From contig JAJEKV010000034.1 of assembly GCA_021234155.1 (NCBI GenBank), positions 3,288,001 to 3,352,000 on the forward strand: a stretch of DNA of 64,000 bases, in the 5' to 3' direction. The notes beneath the pieces are model-generated. The model did not search any database. It had not been told where the DNA came from and saw nothing but the letters and a program-made list of their open reading frames with translations. This document shows positions 32,929-43,759 of this stretch, in pieces. Positions within the stretch are counted from its first letter, which is position 1. The number at the start of each line of letters is the position of its first letter. This DNA comes from Isoetes taiwanensis. Its lineage: Eukaryota > Streptophyta > Lycopodiopsida > Isoetales > Isoetaceae. A program made the translations under genes and the position numbers.

Positions 32929-35900
32929 GTGTCATTTCATATCATATGACATGAGAAAAAGCCACTTAAATTCATATCCTGATCACGGAACAAATACATC
33001 ATTTGGAATCATAAAATATCATTTGGAATTATAAAATAATATAAAATATCATAAAGTATCCTAACATTTCATGCTGTAATAGTTTCATCCAGTCCAAAGT
33101 CCCATGTTGGCAGCATGGTATAATTCAATAAGTTTATAAGAAGGATCTCACCACATCCTTAATTTCCAATGCATGTATCTACATTTTTGCTCAAGGGTAG
33201 AGGCGTGGTACCTGCAGACCATCCAGGAGCTTAAGTTAGTATAATAATAGTAACTAGACCTGGGAACTGCAGGTGTCATAGCCACCACCCAGTTGTTATC
33301 CATGTCAAAGCTAAAATATAGATCAAAGCATGAAACTTTCAGAATGATACCATCATACTTTTCAACAATAAATCTCTTAGAATATCTCTACTAGCAAGTT
33401 TAAAGTAGTGTCCAATTCACTAGGGTAGAAATGAAATTCCTTACTGCTTGTATTTATACATAGCAGTCTTGTGTGTATGCACAAGGTAGCTGCTAATGAT
33501 AACGAAGTGGCAATAGAGAAGCATTTCGGACACTACAAAGTCATAGACAGGGCACTCAACAAAGAAACCAGACTGTCTCAAAGAAGAGCAGCAAAGCAAA
33601 GAAAAAGAAAAGAACTAACATGGAGAAACACTTACCAGTAGCGGTCAGCTACCTCAGTATATGGAATACACAACAAAGGCAAAGCACAGGGGAGAAAAGG
33701 TAAAAGTAAGAGATCAAATGCACAAGTTAAACACAGCATTGGGGAGGATGTCAACAAAAGCACTGTAGTGCAGCAAAATGGAACTTAACCACTTATTAAA
33801 TAAGCACACGAAAACCTAACCAGGCAACAAGATGCAAAGAAAGGCAGAATTTCAAACAAAAAAGATCAAGCAAGTTAGTACAGATAACATACAGCAAATA
33901 TAAAAAGCACTAAAGCATAAAAAGTCTATGCAAGAAACACATAAACAAGGGAAAAGTGCAAAATATAGATGCAAAGAGACAACATCTCTGAACAAGCCTT
34001 TTACTAGCTGCAAAGCAGGGCAGAACACTGTACAACATCATGAAAGGTAAAATGGATAAACCAGGTAAAAAAGCATAAGGACGGAAGAAAAACCGACATT
34101 GGACAAGTACAATGGAGAAAAACCAGCAACAATTTTGAACATGCCTCAAATGACAAGTTACAGTAAAAGCTAAACCTGCCATAAGAGAAGAGAACAACGG
34201 AGAGATCTACTACAGTATATACCCGCAGGAATAAATACAGAATAACTTTGCTCAGAGGAGACAATTAGAACTCTAGCAAAAACTTATATCAAAAGCATCA
34301 GGCTGGAGCAAGGAACAACTCTAGAACTGCATAAAAAGCCATGGCAAATTAAAGATGCAACTTGTCAAAAGACAAAAAGGGTGCTGGAGAAGTTTACAAC
34401 AGCAGCTAGAGGGCGGAGATGCTATACAGTGAAGTGGTAAAGGAGAAGCAATTCAGAAATTTCTTTTGCATGAACTGGTCAAAAAATTAAGAATGCCTTT
34501 AGTTAAAGGTACAAAAGGAGCAGCAAATCAATAAAAAAAGAAACAAAGAACTGTTAAGGAGAACTGGCAGAGGCACAAGCACAACCTATGCAAAATGTTA
34601 ACAAAAAAGTCAAGCACTAGGTAATGGGATGGAATGAAGAACACCAACAAATAACAGTGAACCCAAAGAGGAATAAGCAAAGGGCAATAAGCAAATGGGA
34701 AGGAGAACAGAAAAAAACAAGCAAGCAAGTAAATGAACAGCAGAAGCAGTCAAAGAAAATTGGAAAGCAATATCAGAATAATTTTGCTCAGAGGAGCCTA
34801 GACAATTAGAACTACACTGCCATTAGAAACGGAAGGCACAGGAAGTGCAATAAATTAAAGAAAAATAAAAACATAGAGCAAAAAGAAGAAGATAGCATAT
34901 CAGACGAAGTCAGCAAAGGCACAAAGGAAAAAGTTACAGAAAAAATAAGAAGCAACAAGAGCTAAGAGGTCTAAGCAACTCAAGCAAATAAAATAAGTGA
35001 AAGTGCAGAAAATGGAAGCATAGAGGAAATAGAAAACTAGGCACAGGAAATGCCTACTAGAGTAGCTAAAGGCAGGAAGTAAAGATCAAACAAAGCATAA
35101 ATAAATTGGCACACGCTAGGCATAAAGGCAAACCAAAGAAGCAAATTTCCAATGGGCAAAAGGGCACAGGATAAGCCAACTGCATCGGGTACAGGCAGGA
35201 AAAAGGAGAAATATAGCAAGGAAAAAACCATATCCAGCACGTCACCCCTTGGCAAAGAAACCAGCACAACAAAGGCAGATTGTTAGCAATTAGTTCAAGG
35301 AAGGTAAAGGGAGGAAGAAATTCAACAAATTAAAGTGAAAACAGAAAGGATAGAGTTATAGACATAAGAACCAAGCAGACAATAGAAATTCAGAAGTAAA
35401 CAGAAAAATTGGAATGCAGAGACAGAGGCATAGACAAAAAGATCTACCTAAGCAAATCACGAAAAAAGAACCTCAATAAATACCTTTGAAGAAAGCTCGA
35501 GAAAAGGAGAAGGAAACGTTGAAGCAGAGAGAATGCAAGTAACCAGCGGAAGAAGGTATGAAGGGCCGAAACTTGTGAAAGAAGTGGACGACAGACGAGG
35601 CACTCCAGAATTTCAAGAAATCCGGATGACTTGGCAAGCGGGAAAGGCCAATAAGGCACACGCATTACTAACAAAGAAACTAGCCACTAAGGCAAATAAT
35701 AACTTAGGTTAAGAAGAAGACAACTTCAGAATAAAGAATCCTAACAAACCGGAGGCCAAAAAAAATGCCATATAACCATACAGAACACAAAGCCCAAGAA
35801 GGGGAACGACCCAGCCATGATGAAATTTTTTTCCAAGGTTGGGATAAACAACAGAAAAAAACACAAGTGTAATATAAGCAAAATTAGCCAAACAAGTACC

Positions 35901-36030
35901 AGTTTAACCTGTAGCCACTTAGCATAGGAATTCAGGGATAATTTCTAGCCCCTTTCTTTTGCCACTACAGAGATATTTGTCAAAGCAAGAATTTAGTAGA
36001 GATAGAGAGAGAAACAAAAAATTCAGCGAG

Positions 36031-36074
<44 letters not shown>
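32929..36074 (-). repeat. Long direct repeat R1 (downstream copy)
   Basis: 3146 bp, starting 'gtgtcatttcatatcatatg' and ending in (TG)n. The first 550 bp are practically identical to R2. From about 33600 the copies differ mostly at CAG/CTG positions. From about 33480 to 36020 the plus strand is strongly A- and G-rich, so the minus strand reads as hydrophobic pseudo-ORFs. No coding sequence is supported. By position it would be the 3' UTR of the element. Confidence 0.85.
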
Positions 36075-36076
<2 letters not shown>

Positions 36077-36102
36077 ACCCACCATCCAACCCACAGCACT
36101 AT

Positions 36103-36191
36103 GCACACTATACCATATTACGATGATCGTACAATTGATCATATTTAACTTGGGAGACAAAGATCGCCACCTCCCATAGGGTATAGTGTGC
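36103..36191. repeat. 12-bp inverted repeat just beyond the RT
   Basis: GCACACTATACC (36103-36114) and GGTATAGTGTGC (36180-36191) can pair with a loop of 65 nt. It lies between repeat R1 and the RT end. The role is unknown; it may be a structured RNA or a small decayed insertion. Confidence 0.5.
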
Positions 36192-36262
36192 GTGCGCCAC
36201 CAAGTACAATCTGACTCTAGTTTATTCTATTTTAGTGATTCAGATAATGGCATTACTTACCT

Positions 36263-38468
36263 TTAGCATTGATTCTCTTCATTGAACTTTCCAAGCATGC
36301 CTTCCAATGCATATACAATCTTTGATATATCACATTTATTTCCAGGTAAAGATGTTCGTTTAAGACCTGTAATAATGGTTCCTATAAGCCACGTGGTATG
36401 GAACCCATTTGCATGCATTCTATTTATCGTCCATAGTATCTCACCATGCAATCCTCTTTGATTATTAGAGTAATAAAACAATGGATAGATCTCGAGACAA
36501 GACCATTTTGTAAGCACTATTAATTGGCCCTGCTTTGACGACGTGACCAAATGTATTGGGATAATTAAATGGAAGTGTAATGCCGCTTATCATATTTCTT
36601 CAAAGACATAATCTCCTCTTTTGTGATCAAGAATACCGATTTCAAGGCTGAGAAAAATGCTTTTGCAATATAGATTATCTTCACTAACTTCCATATCTTC
36701 AAGTTCTGGTTTGATCTCTAAGAAGTTTAGAGGATAGATGGTAAACGGATCACTTGGGTCAACGTATGATCCAGGTTTCAAAAACTTCAGAATTTTTGGG
36801 TTGTTGAGAACACACAGATCATCAATGAATCTGCTAGGTTCTTTGAATAGTTTAAGTAACTCAAATTCTCGTAAATTGATTAACTTGACTATGAAGTTGT
36901 ATTCATAGTAGGCTAGATATAGGTTACACCAAATAGGCGAACATGAGAAGCCCATTGGAATACCTTTGATTTGTCTCCATGCTCTATCGCCTAAGCGAAT
37001 ATAACTGTGATTTATGAGCCATCTATTCCAATTTATGATTTCCATTTGTGAAACCTCCGTCCAGCACTTTGATTTAAAGTTTTTCTTTTTCCAGGCTACC
37101 TTAGAATAGGGAAACATTTCATGGTTAAAGGCACAAAATTTTAGGCCTTTATGCTCTGCTAAGACAAAAGCTTCTTTTATTATCCATGAAATTGCATTAT
37201 CAAGACTGTCCTCACCGAGCAGAGGGATCATTTCATAACATCTGGAGATATCCCCAACAAAAATGTTGTGAATAGATTTGGGTAGATTTAAAGCCACTTG
37301 TGTGGTTGAGTCAAATACCCAAAAGCTTCGTGTCTCAATTTTATGGAAAATTTTCAGGAAATTATCATAATTATGTGCTTTCTCCTTGAATAGTGCTGCT
37401 ATATTCTGTAATATAGATGTCGCTGAGAGAGCGCCACTTCTGAAAATAAGCAGTTGGCAGCATTCGTTAACCATCTCATTGCATCCTTGTGGGCTTTATA
37501 TATTCCCATCAAATATGGCAGTTTGATACTTTTAATAGTCAAGTTTGGCAGTATGTCATGTATTTCCCTCAAAATCTCTTGTTGACAACTGCTTATTGGT
37601 AACCACTCACCATTGGTATCTTTATAGGGTTCAAAATCAGCACTAGATAATCTCTCGAGTGCTAGTAATCTTAATACCTTTTTGCACATAAATGATTTGT
37701 GTTTGTCGCTTTGTCTATGCCAAAGAACATGTAATGAGATTTCAGCCATTTCAAGTTTTGCATGGCATTTTGATTCCGATCCAAATCAGAGTTTCTAATT
37801 TTTTTATTTTTCCATAATGATGCATGGATGTACGATCTAATGATCATTTTTGCATGTCCATCCTGGTATGGAACATCATACTGTTTTGCCACATAGTCTG
37901 ATAGAATGCTCCATGCTGTTAGCAATGTTTCCTCAATTTCTAGTTTTGACACCCTTCTTAAAGGAATATTGTTCAGGCCCTTTGCTGTTTCAGATTTCAA
38001 TATTTTATTTGAGATTATTGACAGGTCCATGGTAGTTACATGTGTGCCAAACTCCCCATATTCCTTCCTAAACAACTCAAATTTCTTTGAAACAGTGCAA
38101 GCGCACTCAGGAATTTTAGAGCATGAGAATCTACAAAAGGTATCATTTGGATCATACCAGTATGATTGCATGTTGTTTGTATATTTCCACCCGAACTTAA
38201 CTTGTTCCAGAACTTCTTCCCCATCCATTTGGTATACTTCTTCCGTGCATCTTCCTCGAAAAGTGTTTTGATATTTATGTATTCAAATGCCCCGCGACGA
38301 TACAAAGACATGGATAAAGAACTTCTTTTCTTTAACTTCTTTTGTCAAAAGAAACTTCCCATTTTCTTTTATTACTGATTTGCCATGTAATAAAGCGTCT
38401 TCAGTCTCTTTATTGTCATAAAATATTTCGTCCATATCATCTTCCATTCTCTTTGGCCTCCTATCCAA
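36263..38468 (-). pseudogene. Penelope-like reverse transcriptase (frameshifted)
   Basis: Segments in order: 38468-38290; 38290-38225 in a second frame; 37671-38228 with 'THVTTMDLSIISN' and 'FFGIDKATNT' (the D-K-A motif before the fingers); 37440-37749 with 'LPYLMGIYKAHKDAMRW'; 36590-37474 with the palm motifs 'VGDISRCYEMIP', 'GIPMGFSCSPIWCNLYL' and the catalytic 'RFIDDLCVLNNP'; and 36263-36550 with 'GLHGEILWTINRMHANGF'. This order fits a family of eukaryotic RTs with H-K and F/Y-I-D-D boxes that I associate with Penelope-like elements. The catalytic aspartates are kept. Five frame changes separate the pieces. Because the flanking repeats look young, some may be sequence errors. Confidence 0.65.
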
Positions 38469-38936
38469 CCTGAATCATATTTACCTAAATCATGTGAAAA
38501 CTAGAGCAATTTTTGATTGCCCATGTAAGAGACAAATTTCAGATTTATGTGAACACACAAATTGTGTTCTGGTTCTTTATATTACTTTAGGTCCTTCTTA
38601 AAATAGTCGAAATGACTTTTGAAAACCATGCTAAACGAACTTTGTTTTGGATGAAAGAAACTTGCACATGAAGCACCCATTTGAATGATACAGAAAGGTA
38701 CCAAATAACTTAGATAATAAAAATGAGCTGCTGCAAATTCCATTAACGAGTGTCAAATGACTAAAAACAAGGACATTTTTTACTCCAAGATCAGAGTCAT
38801 CATGATCAAATTGATCACTGATATTTCAGTTTCTTTGGAGTTATATACGCAGACATTCCAAGTGCTTGGCTGGTAGATGTAACCGAAGTTGTTGGTGTTG
38901 CTTGATTGCTGTTACCACGACTACCATTTCCAAAGC

Positions 38937-40373
38937 TCAGATGTGGGTTTGGTACGATCCACGATAATGTGAATGTTGAGGAGTAAAATATCTTCCTCTG
39001 CCACCTCTGTTTCTGCCACGTCCTCTAGTGGTGTAATGAGATGTAACAGTAGAACTCATGACAGAATTTGCTTCATTTGCAGCTTCATTTAGGTTCAAAT
39101 TAAACCTCTTTGTAGGAGCATTACGTTTTCTGGCCAAACTTGCACTGAATTCTTGTGGAAGGAACAATTGCTCAATATAGCGGGGTCCCTCATTCTCACC
39201 GTAACTCTGAAGCAACCTCGTTTTCCCCTCAGCATATTCTTCAGCAGCTGTTATCATTAATTCTCTGGTGTACATGAAGACCACCAAAGCTCTTATAGCT
39301 TCTTTTGTAGAATCAAGAAGCAGCCACTGTATAAAGGATATAAATTGCACTTCCAGCTTATCAGATGTGATCCAGCAACTTTCCATATTATTTGCCAGGA
39401 ACCATAAAGCATGATCAAACCATAAGATGTTGCTTTTTGGGCATTGGTCACCTTGCTGACATGTACACTTTATGAATGGTCTGTTGTAATTCCAGACCAG
39501 TTTGTAATAATCCTTACTTCGTTTGATCAGAGGAGGAATTTTACCTTTGCAGTGCAGTTTAACTGGTTTGGAGCACCTACCAGCATCAAACACTTCCATG
39601 GAAATGTCTTTTAAAATTACCTCGCCCTGCACAGAACTCATATTGTTTATAGCATCTCTGTAGCATTCTGCCTTAAACTCGTCAATGCTTTTTCCACCAT
39701 TGATGGCTGTAAGTGTGATTAAAGCATCAAGACTGAAAGGGGCCACTAGTTGCAATGACCACATGGTCCACATCTTGTTTCCGTTGATTGCAGCCAGATC
39801 CTCCACGACCCTAACAGGGATAATAGGGTACATATGAGCTTTAAAGCTCTCAGGAGATATCTCATCTGGTTGGGCTTGAGGCTCATCATTTATCATGTTT
39901 GTTGCCTCTTCACATAACTCCTTTCCTTGCAGTAAAGGGTGAGATTTAACAGGCATGGTAGGCATGGCCGAGGTAAGATTATGTATCCCCTCCACGTTTG
40001 CTCGCAGCAGGGCCACTATGAACTTATTTATGGTACCTAGGCATTCTTTGATCTGCTCATAATCTTTTCTGATAATGTTTGCAAGCTGGCTTCTGAAGTG
40101 CATTAGTTTATCCATTGGGTTTCTATTTCCAAATATTTCTAGCCACATAGCAATATCAAAATTGGCCAGGATGGACTCACCATCATTTTGAACAGCCTGT
40201 TCATGCCTTACGAGGAATTCATGAAACTCCCTGTCTTTTATCTGACAGAGCAGGGCTTGAGCTAGAGGTGAAGGTGCTGGCATTTCTTCCAGATAACCAA
40301 GCTCCAAGAGTTCACTAGCCCAGGTTTGGCTTGCTTCATTTCGTGCCATCTGTTCCACATCCATAAATATCAT
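38937..40373 (-). CDS. Gag-like ORF1 of the Penelope-like element
   Basis: This is an uninterrupted 478-codon ORF. Alternative starts are Met at 40373 and, with a better N-terminus, M-A-R-N-E-A-S about 24 nt on. It is largely helical. Residues about 300-325 hold a Cys/His cluster (C-T-C-x5-C...H-A-L-W). The C-terminus is Arg/Gly-rich ('TRGRGRNRGGRGR'), as in RNA-binding proteins. No known domain was recognised. It starts about 125 bp downstream of repeat R2 and precedes the RT, the position of gag in LTR elements and of ORF1 in some Penelope-like elements. After the stop, another frame continues Ser/Asn/Thr-rich to a TGA at 38815, so the true C-terminus may be about 40 residues longer. Confidence 0.6.
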   Translation of the reverse strand: MIFMDVEQMARNEASQTWASELLELGYLEEMPAPSPLAQALLCQIKDREFHEFLVRHEQAVQNDGESILANFDIAMWLEIFGNRNPMDKLMHFRSQLANIIRKDYEQIKECLGTINKFIVALLRANVEGIHNLTSAMPTMPVKSHPLLQGKELCEEATNMINDEPQAQPDEISPESFKAHMYPIIPVRVVEDLAAINGNKMWTMWSLQLVAPFSLDALITLTAINGGKSIDEFKAECYRDAINNMSSVQGEVILKDISMEVFDAGRCSKPVKLHCKGKIPPLIKRSKDYYKLVWNYNRPFIKCTCQQGDQCPKSNILWFDHALWFLANNMESCWITSDKLEVQFISFIQWLLLDSTKEAIRALVVFMYTRELMITAAEEYAEGKTRLLQSYGENEGPRYIEQLFLPQEFSASLARKRNAPTKRFNLNLNEAANEANSVMSSTVTSHYTTRGRGRNRGGRGRYFTPQHSHYRGSYQTHI

Positions 40374-40499
40374 TTAGTTAGTCAGGATATGATAGTTGAA
40401 CTGAAATAATTTATATTCCATCAAAGTACTTGTATTTGATCATAATATGAATTTAGCACTCCAACTAAGAAGTGCAGGGCGGGTGACTGTGCACAGTGT

Positions 40500-43400
40500 G
40501 TGTCATTTCATATCATATGACATGAGAAAAAGCCACTTAAATTCATATCCTGATCACGGAACAAATACATCATTTGGAATCATAAAATATCATTTGGAAT
40601 TATAAAATAATATAAAATATCATAAAGTATCCTAACATTTCATGCTGTAATAGTTTCATCCAGTCCAAAGTCCCATGTTGGCAGCATGGTATAATTCAAT
40701 AAGTTTATAAGAAGGATCTCACCACATCCTTAATTTCCAATGCATGTATCTACATTTTTGCTCAAGGGTAGAGGCGTGGTACCTGCAGACCATCCAGGAG
40801 CTTAAGTTAGTATAATAATAGTAACTAGACCTGGGAACTGCAGGTGTCATAGCCACCACCCAGTTGTTATCCATGTCAAAGCTAAAATATAGATCAAAGC
40901 ATGAAACTTTCAGAATGATACCATCATACTTTTCAACAATAAATCTCTTAGAATATCTCTACTAGCGAGTTTAAAGTAGTGTCCAATTCACTAGGGTAGA
41001 AATGAAATTCCTTACTGCTTGTATTTATACATAGCAGTCTTGTGTGTATGCACAAGGTAGCTGCTAATGATAACGAAGTGGCAATAGAGAAGCATTTCGG
41101 ACACTACAAAGTCATAGACTGGGCACTCAACAAAGAAACCAGACTGTCTCAAAGAAGAGCAAAGAAAAGCAAAGAAAAAAGAAAAGAACTAACATGGAGA
41201 AACACTTACCAAGAGGCGGTCAGCTACCTCAATTACATGGAATACACAACAAAGGCAAAAAGCACGGGGAGAAAAGGTAAAAGTAAGAGATCAAATGCAC
41301 AAGTTAAACACAAAGATTGGGGAGGATGTCAACAAAAGCAATCAGAGTGCAAAGAAAAATGGAACTTAACCACTTATTAAATAAGCACACGAAAACCTAA
41401 CCCGCACCAAGATGCAAAGAAAGGCGTAATTTCAAACAAAAAGATCAAGCAAGTTAGTACGGATAACATACAAACAAATATAAAAGCACTAAAGCATAAA
41501 AAGTCTATGCAAGAAACACATAAACAAGGGAAAAGTGCAAAATATAGATGCAAAGAGACAACATCTCCCAACAAGCCTTTTACTAGTCGCAGTGAAGCGT
41601 AACAAATGTACAACATCATGAAAGGTAAAATGGATAAACCGTAAAAAAAGCATAAGGACGGAAGAAAAACCGACATTGGACAAGTACAATGGAGAAAAAC
41701 CAAAGAACAATTTTGAACATGCCTCAAATGACAAGTTACAAAGAAAAGCTAAACCTCCATAAGAGAAGAGAACAACGGAGAGATCTACTACAATATATAC
41801 CCGCACAGGAATAAATACGTAATAACTTTGCTCGGAGGAGACAATTAGAACTCTAGCAAAAACTTATATCAAAAGCATCAGTCGGAGCAAGGAACAACTC
41901 TAGAACTGCATAAAAAGCCATGGCAAATTAAAGATGCAACTTGTCAAAAGACAAAAAGGGTGCCGGAGAAGTTTACAACAGCAGACTAGAGGGCGGAGAT
42001 GCTATCACGTTGAAGTGGTAAAGGAGAAGCAATTCAGAAATTTCTTTTGCATGAACTGGTCAAAAATTAAGAATGCCTTTAGTTAAAGGTACAAAAGGAG
42101 CAGCAAATCAATAAAAAAGAAACAAAGAACTCAAGTATGAGAACTGGCAGAGGCACAAGCACAACCTATGCAAAATGTTAACAAAAAAGTCAAGCACTAG
42201 GTAATGGGATGGAATGAAGAACACCAACAAATAACAAAGGAACCCAAAGAGGAATAAGCAAAGGGCAATAAGCAAATGGGAAGGAGAACGAAAAAAAAAC
42301 AAGCAAGCAAGTAAATGAACAATGAGAAGGTCAAAGAAAATTGGAAAGCAATATCGTAATAATTTTGCTCGGAGGAGCCTAGACAATTAGAACTACACCG
42401 CCATTAGAAACGGAAGGCACAGGAAGTGCAATAAATTAAAGAAAAATAAAAACATAGAGCAAAAAGAAGAAGATAGCATATCGTATCCAAGTCGACAAAG
42501 GCACAAAGGAAAAAGTTACGTAAAAAAATAAGAAGCAACAAGAGCTAAGAGGTCTAAGCAACTCAAGCAAATAAAATAAGTGAAAGTGCGTAAAATGGAA
42601 GCATAGAGGAAATAGAAAACTAGGCACGTGAAATGCCTACTAGAGTAGCTAAAGGCAGAAGTAAAGATCAAACAAAGCATAAATAAATTGGCACACGCTA
42701 GGCATAAAGGCAAACCAAAGAAGCAAATTTCCAATGGGCAAAAGGGCACGGGATAAGCCAACCCGCGATCGGTACAAAGGCGGAAAAAAGGAGAAATATA
42801 GCAAGGAAAAAAACCATATCCAAAGACGTCACCCCTTGGCAAAGAAACCAAAGACAACAAAGGCAGATTGTTAGCAATTAGTTCAAGGAAGGTAAAGGGA
42901 GGAAGAAATTCAACAAATTAAAGTGAAAACAGAAAAGGATAGAGTTATAGACATAAGAACCAAGCGCACAATAGAAATTCGTATAAACGTAAAAATTGGA
43001 ATGCAGACAGAGGCATAGACAAAAAGATCTACCTAAGCAAATCACGAAAAAGAACCTCAATAAATACCTTTGAAGAAAGCTCGAGAAAAGGAGAAGGAAA
43101 CGCTTGAAGCGAGAGAGAATGCAAGTAACCAAATGGAAGAAGGTATGAAGGGCGAAACTTGTGAAAGAAGTGGACGACAGACGAGGCACTCCGAAATTTC
43201 AAGAAATCCGGATGACTTGGCAAGCGGGAAAGGCCAATAAGGCACACGCATTACTAACAAAGAAACTAGCCACTAAGGCAAATAATAACTTAGGTTAAGA
43301 AGAAGACAACTTCAGAATAATAAAGAATCCTAACAAACCGGAGGCCAAAAAATGCCATATAACCATACGAAACACAAAGCCCAAGAAGGGGAACGATCCA

Positions 43401-43647
43401 ACCATGATGAAATTTTTTTTCCAAGGTTGGGATAAACAATGTAAAAAAACACAAGTGTAATATAAGCAAAATTAGCCAAACAAGTACCAGGTTTAACCCA
43501 GAGCCACTTAGCATAGGAATTCAGGGGATAATTTCTAGCCCCTTTCTTTGCCACTCTGAGAGATATTTGTCAAAGCAAGAATTTAGTAGAGATAGAGAGA
43601 GAAACAAAAAATTCAAATGAGATTTTGTGTGTGTGTGTGTGTGTGTG
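40500..43647 (-). repeat. Long direct repeat R2 (upstream copy)
   Basis: 3148 bp matching R1 in the same orientation. From about 41160 to 43600 most CAG and CTG words of R1 are replaced (for example CAG at 34238 by CGT at 41818, and CAG at 34253 by CGG at 41833). By position it is the 5' repeat and would contain the promoter. Confidence 0.85.
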
Positions 43648-43714
43648 AAAGAGAGAGAGAGAGAGGGAGGGAGGGAGGGAGGGAGGGAGGGAGGGGAGGA
43701 GAGAGAGAGATAAT
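43648..43714. repeat. GA and GGGA microsatellite
   Basis: (GA)n, (GGGA)n and (GA)n runs lie between repeat R2 and the 3' end of LINE2. On the minus strand they follow the LINE end as its tail. Confidence 0.7.
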
Positions 43715-43759
43715 GTTTTATTAACGCCTGTGAGACCATCAGGTCTAGAAGATGAACAT

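Larger units (their letters stand above)
32929..43647 (-). mobile_element. Penelope-like retroelement with 3.1-kb direct repeats
   Basis: Two direct repeats (32929-36074 and 40500-43647) enclose 4.4 kb. That interior encodes, on the minus strand, an unknown Gag-like protein (38937-40373) and then a reverse transcriptase (38468 to 36263). The RT has the motif set of Penelope-like elements or a close relative, not of LTR retrotransposons: no protease, RNase H or integrase is visible. The repeats do not start TG and end CA; both finish in a (TG)n run on the plus strand. Penelope-like elements are known to have LTR-like direct repeats, but 3.1 kb is very long. No GIY-YIG endonuclease was recognised. 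Confidence 0.65.

Noticed and set aside
34004-35674. Minus-strand hydrophobic ORFs in R1 and R2 as membrane proteins
   Set aside because: They arise from pyrimidine-rich composition, are short, overlap in several frames, and are not conserved in frame between the two repeats.
35990-36074. (TG)n run as a telomere-like or centromere-like array
   Set aside because: It is a simple dinucleotide microsatellite at the end of a dispersed repeat, not a telomere motif.
41042-41380. 112-codon plus-strand ORF in repeat R2
   Set aside because: The matching part of R1 is not open, the composition is simply A/G-rich, and there is no motif.
32857-43755. LINE 3'-end sequence on both sides of the Penelope-like element as a 42-bp target duplication
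   Set aside because: The two flanking 42-bp stretches differ at four sites, while R1 and R2 are almost identical outside CHG positions. A young element would have a near-perfect duplication. Two independent LINE ends are simpler.
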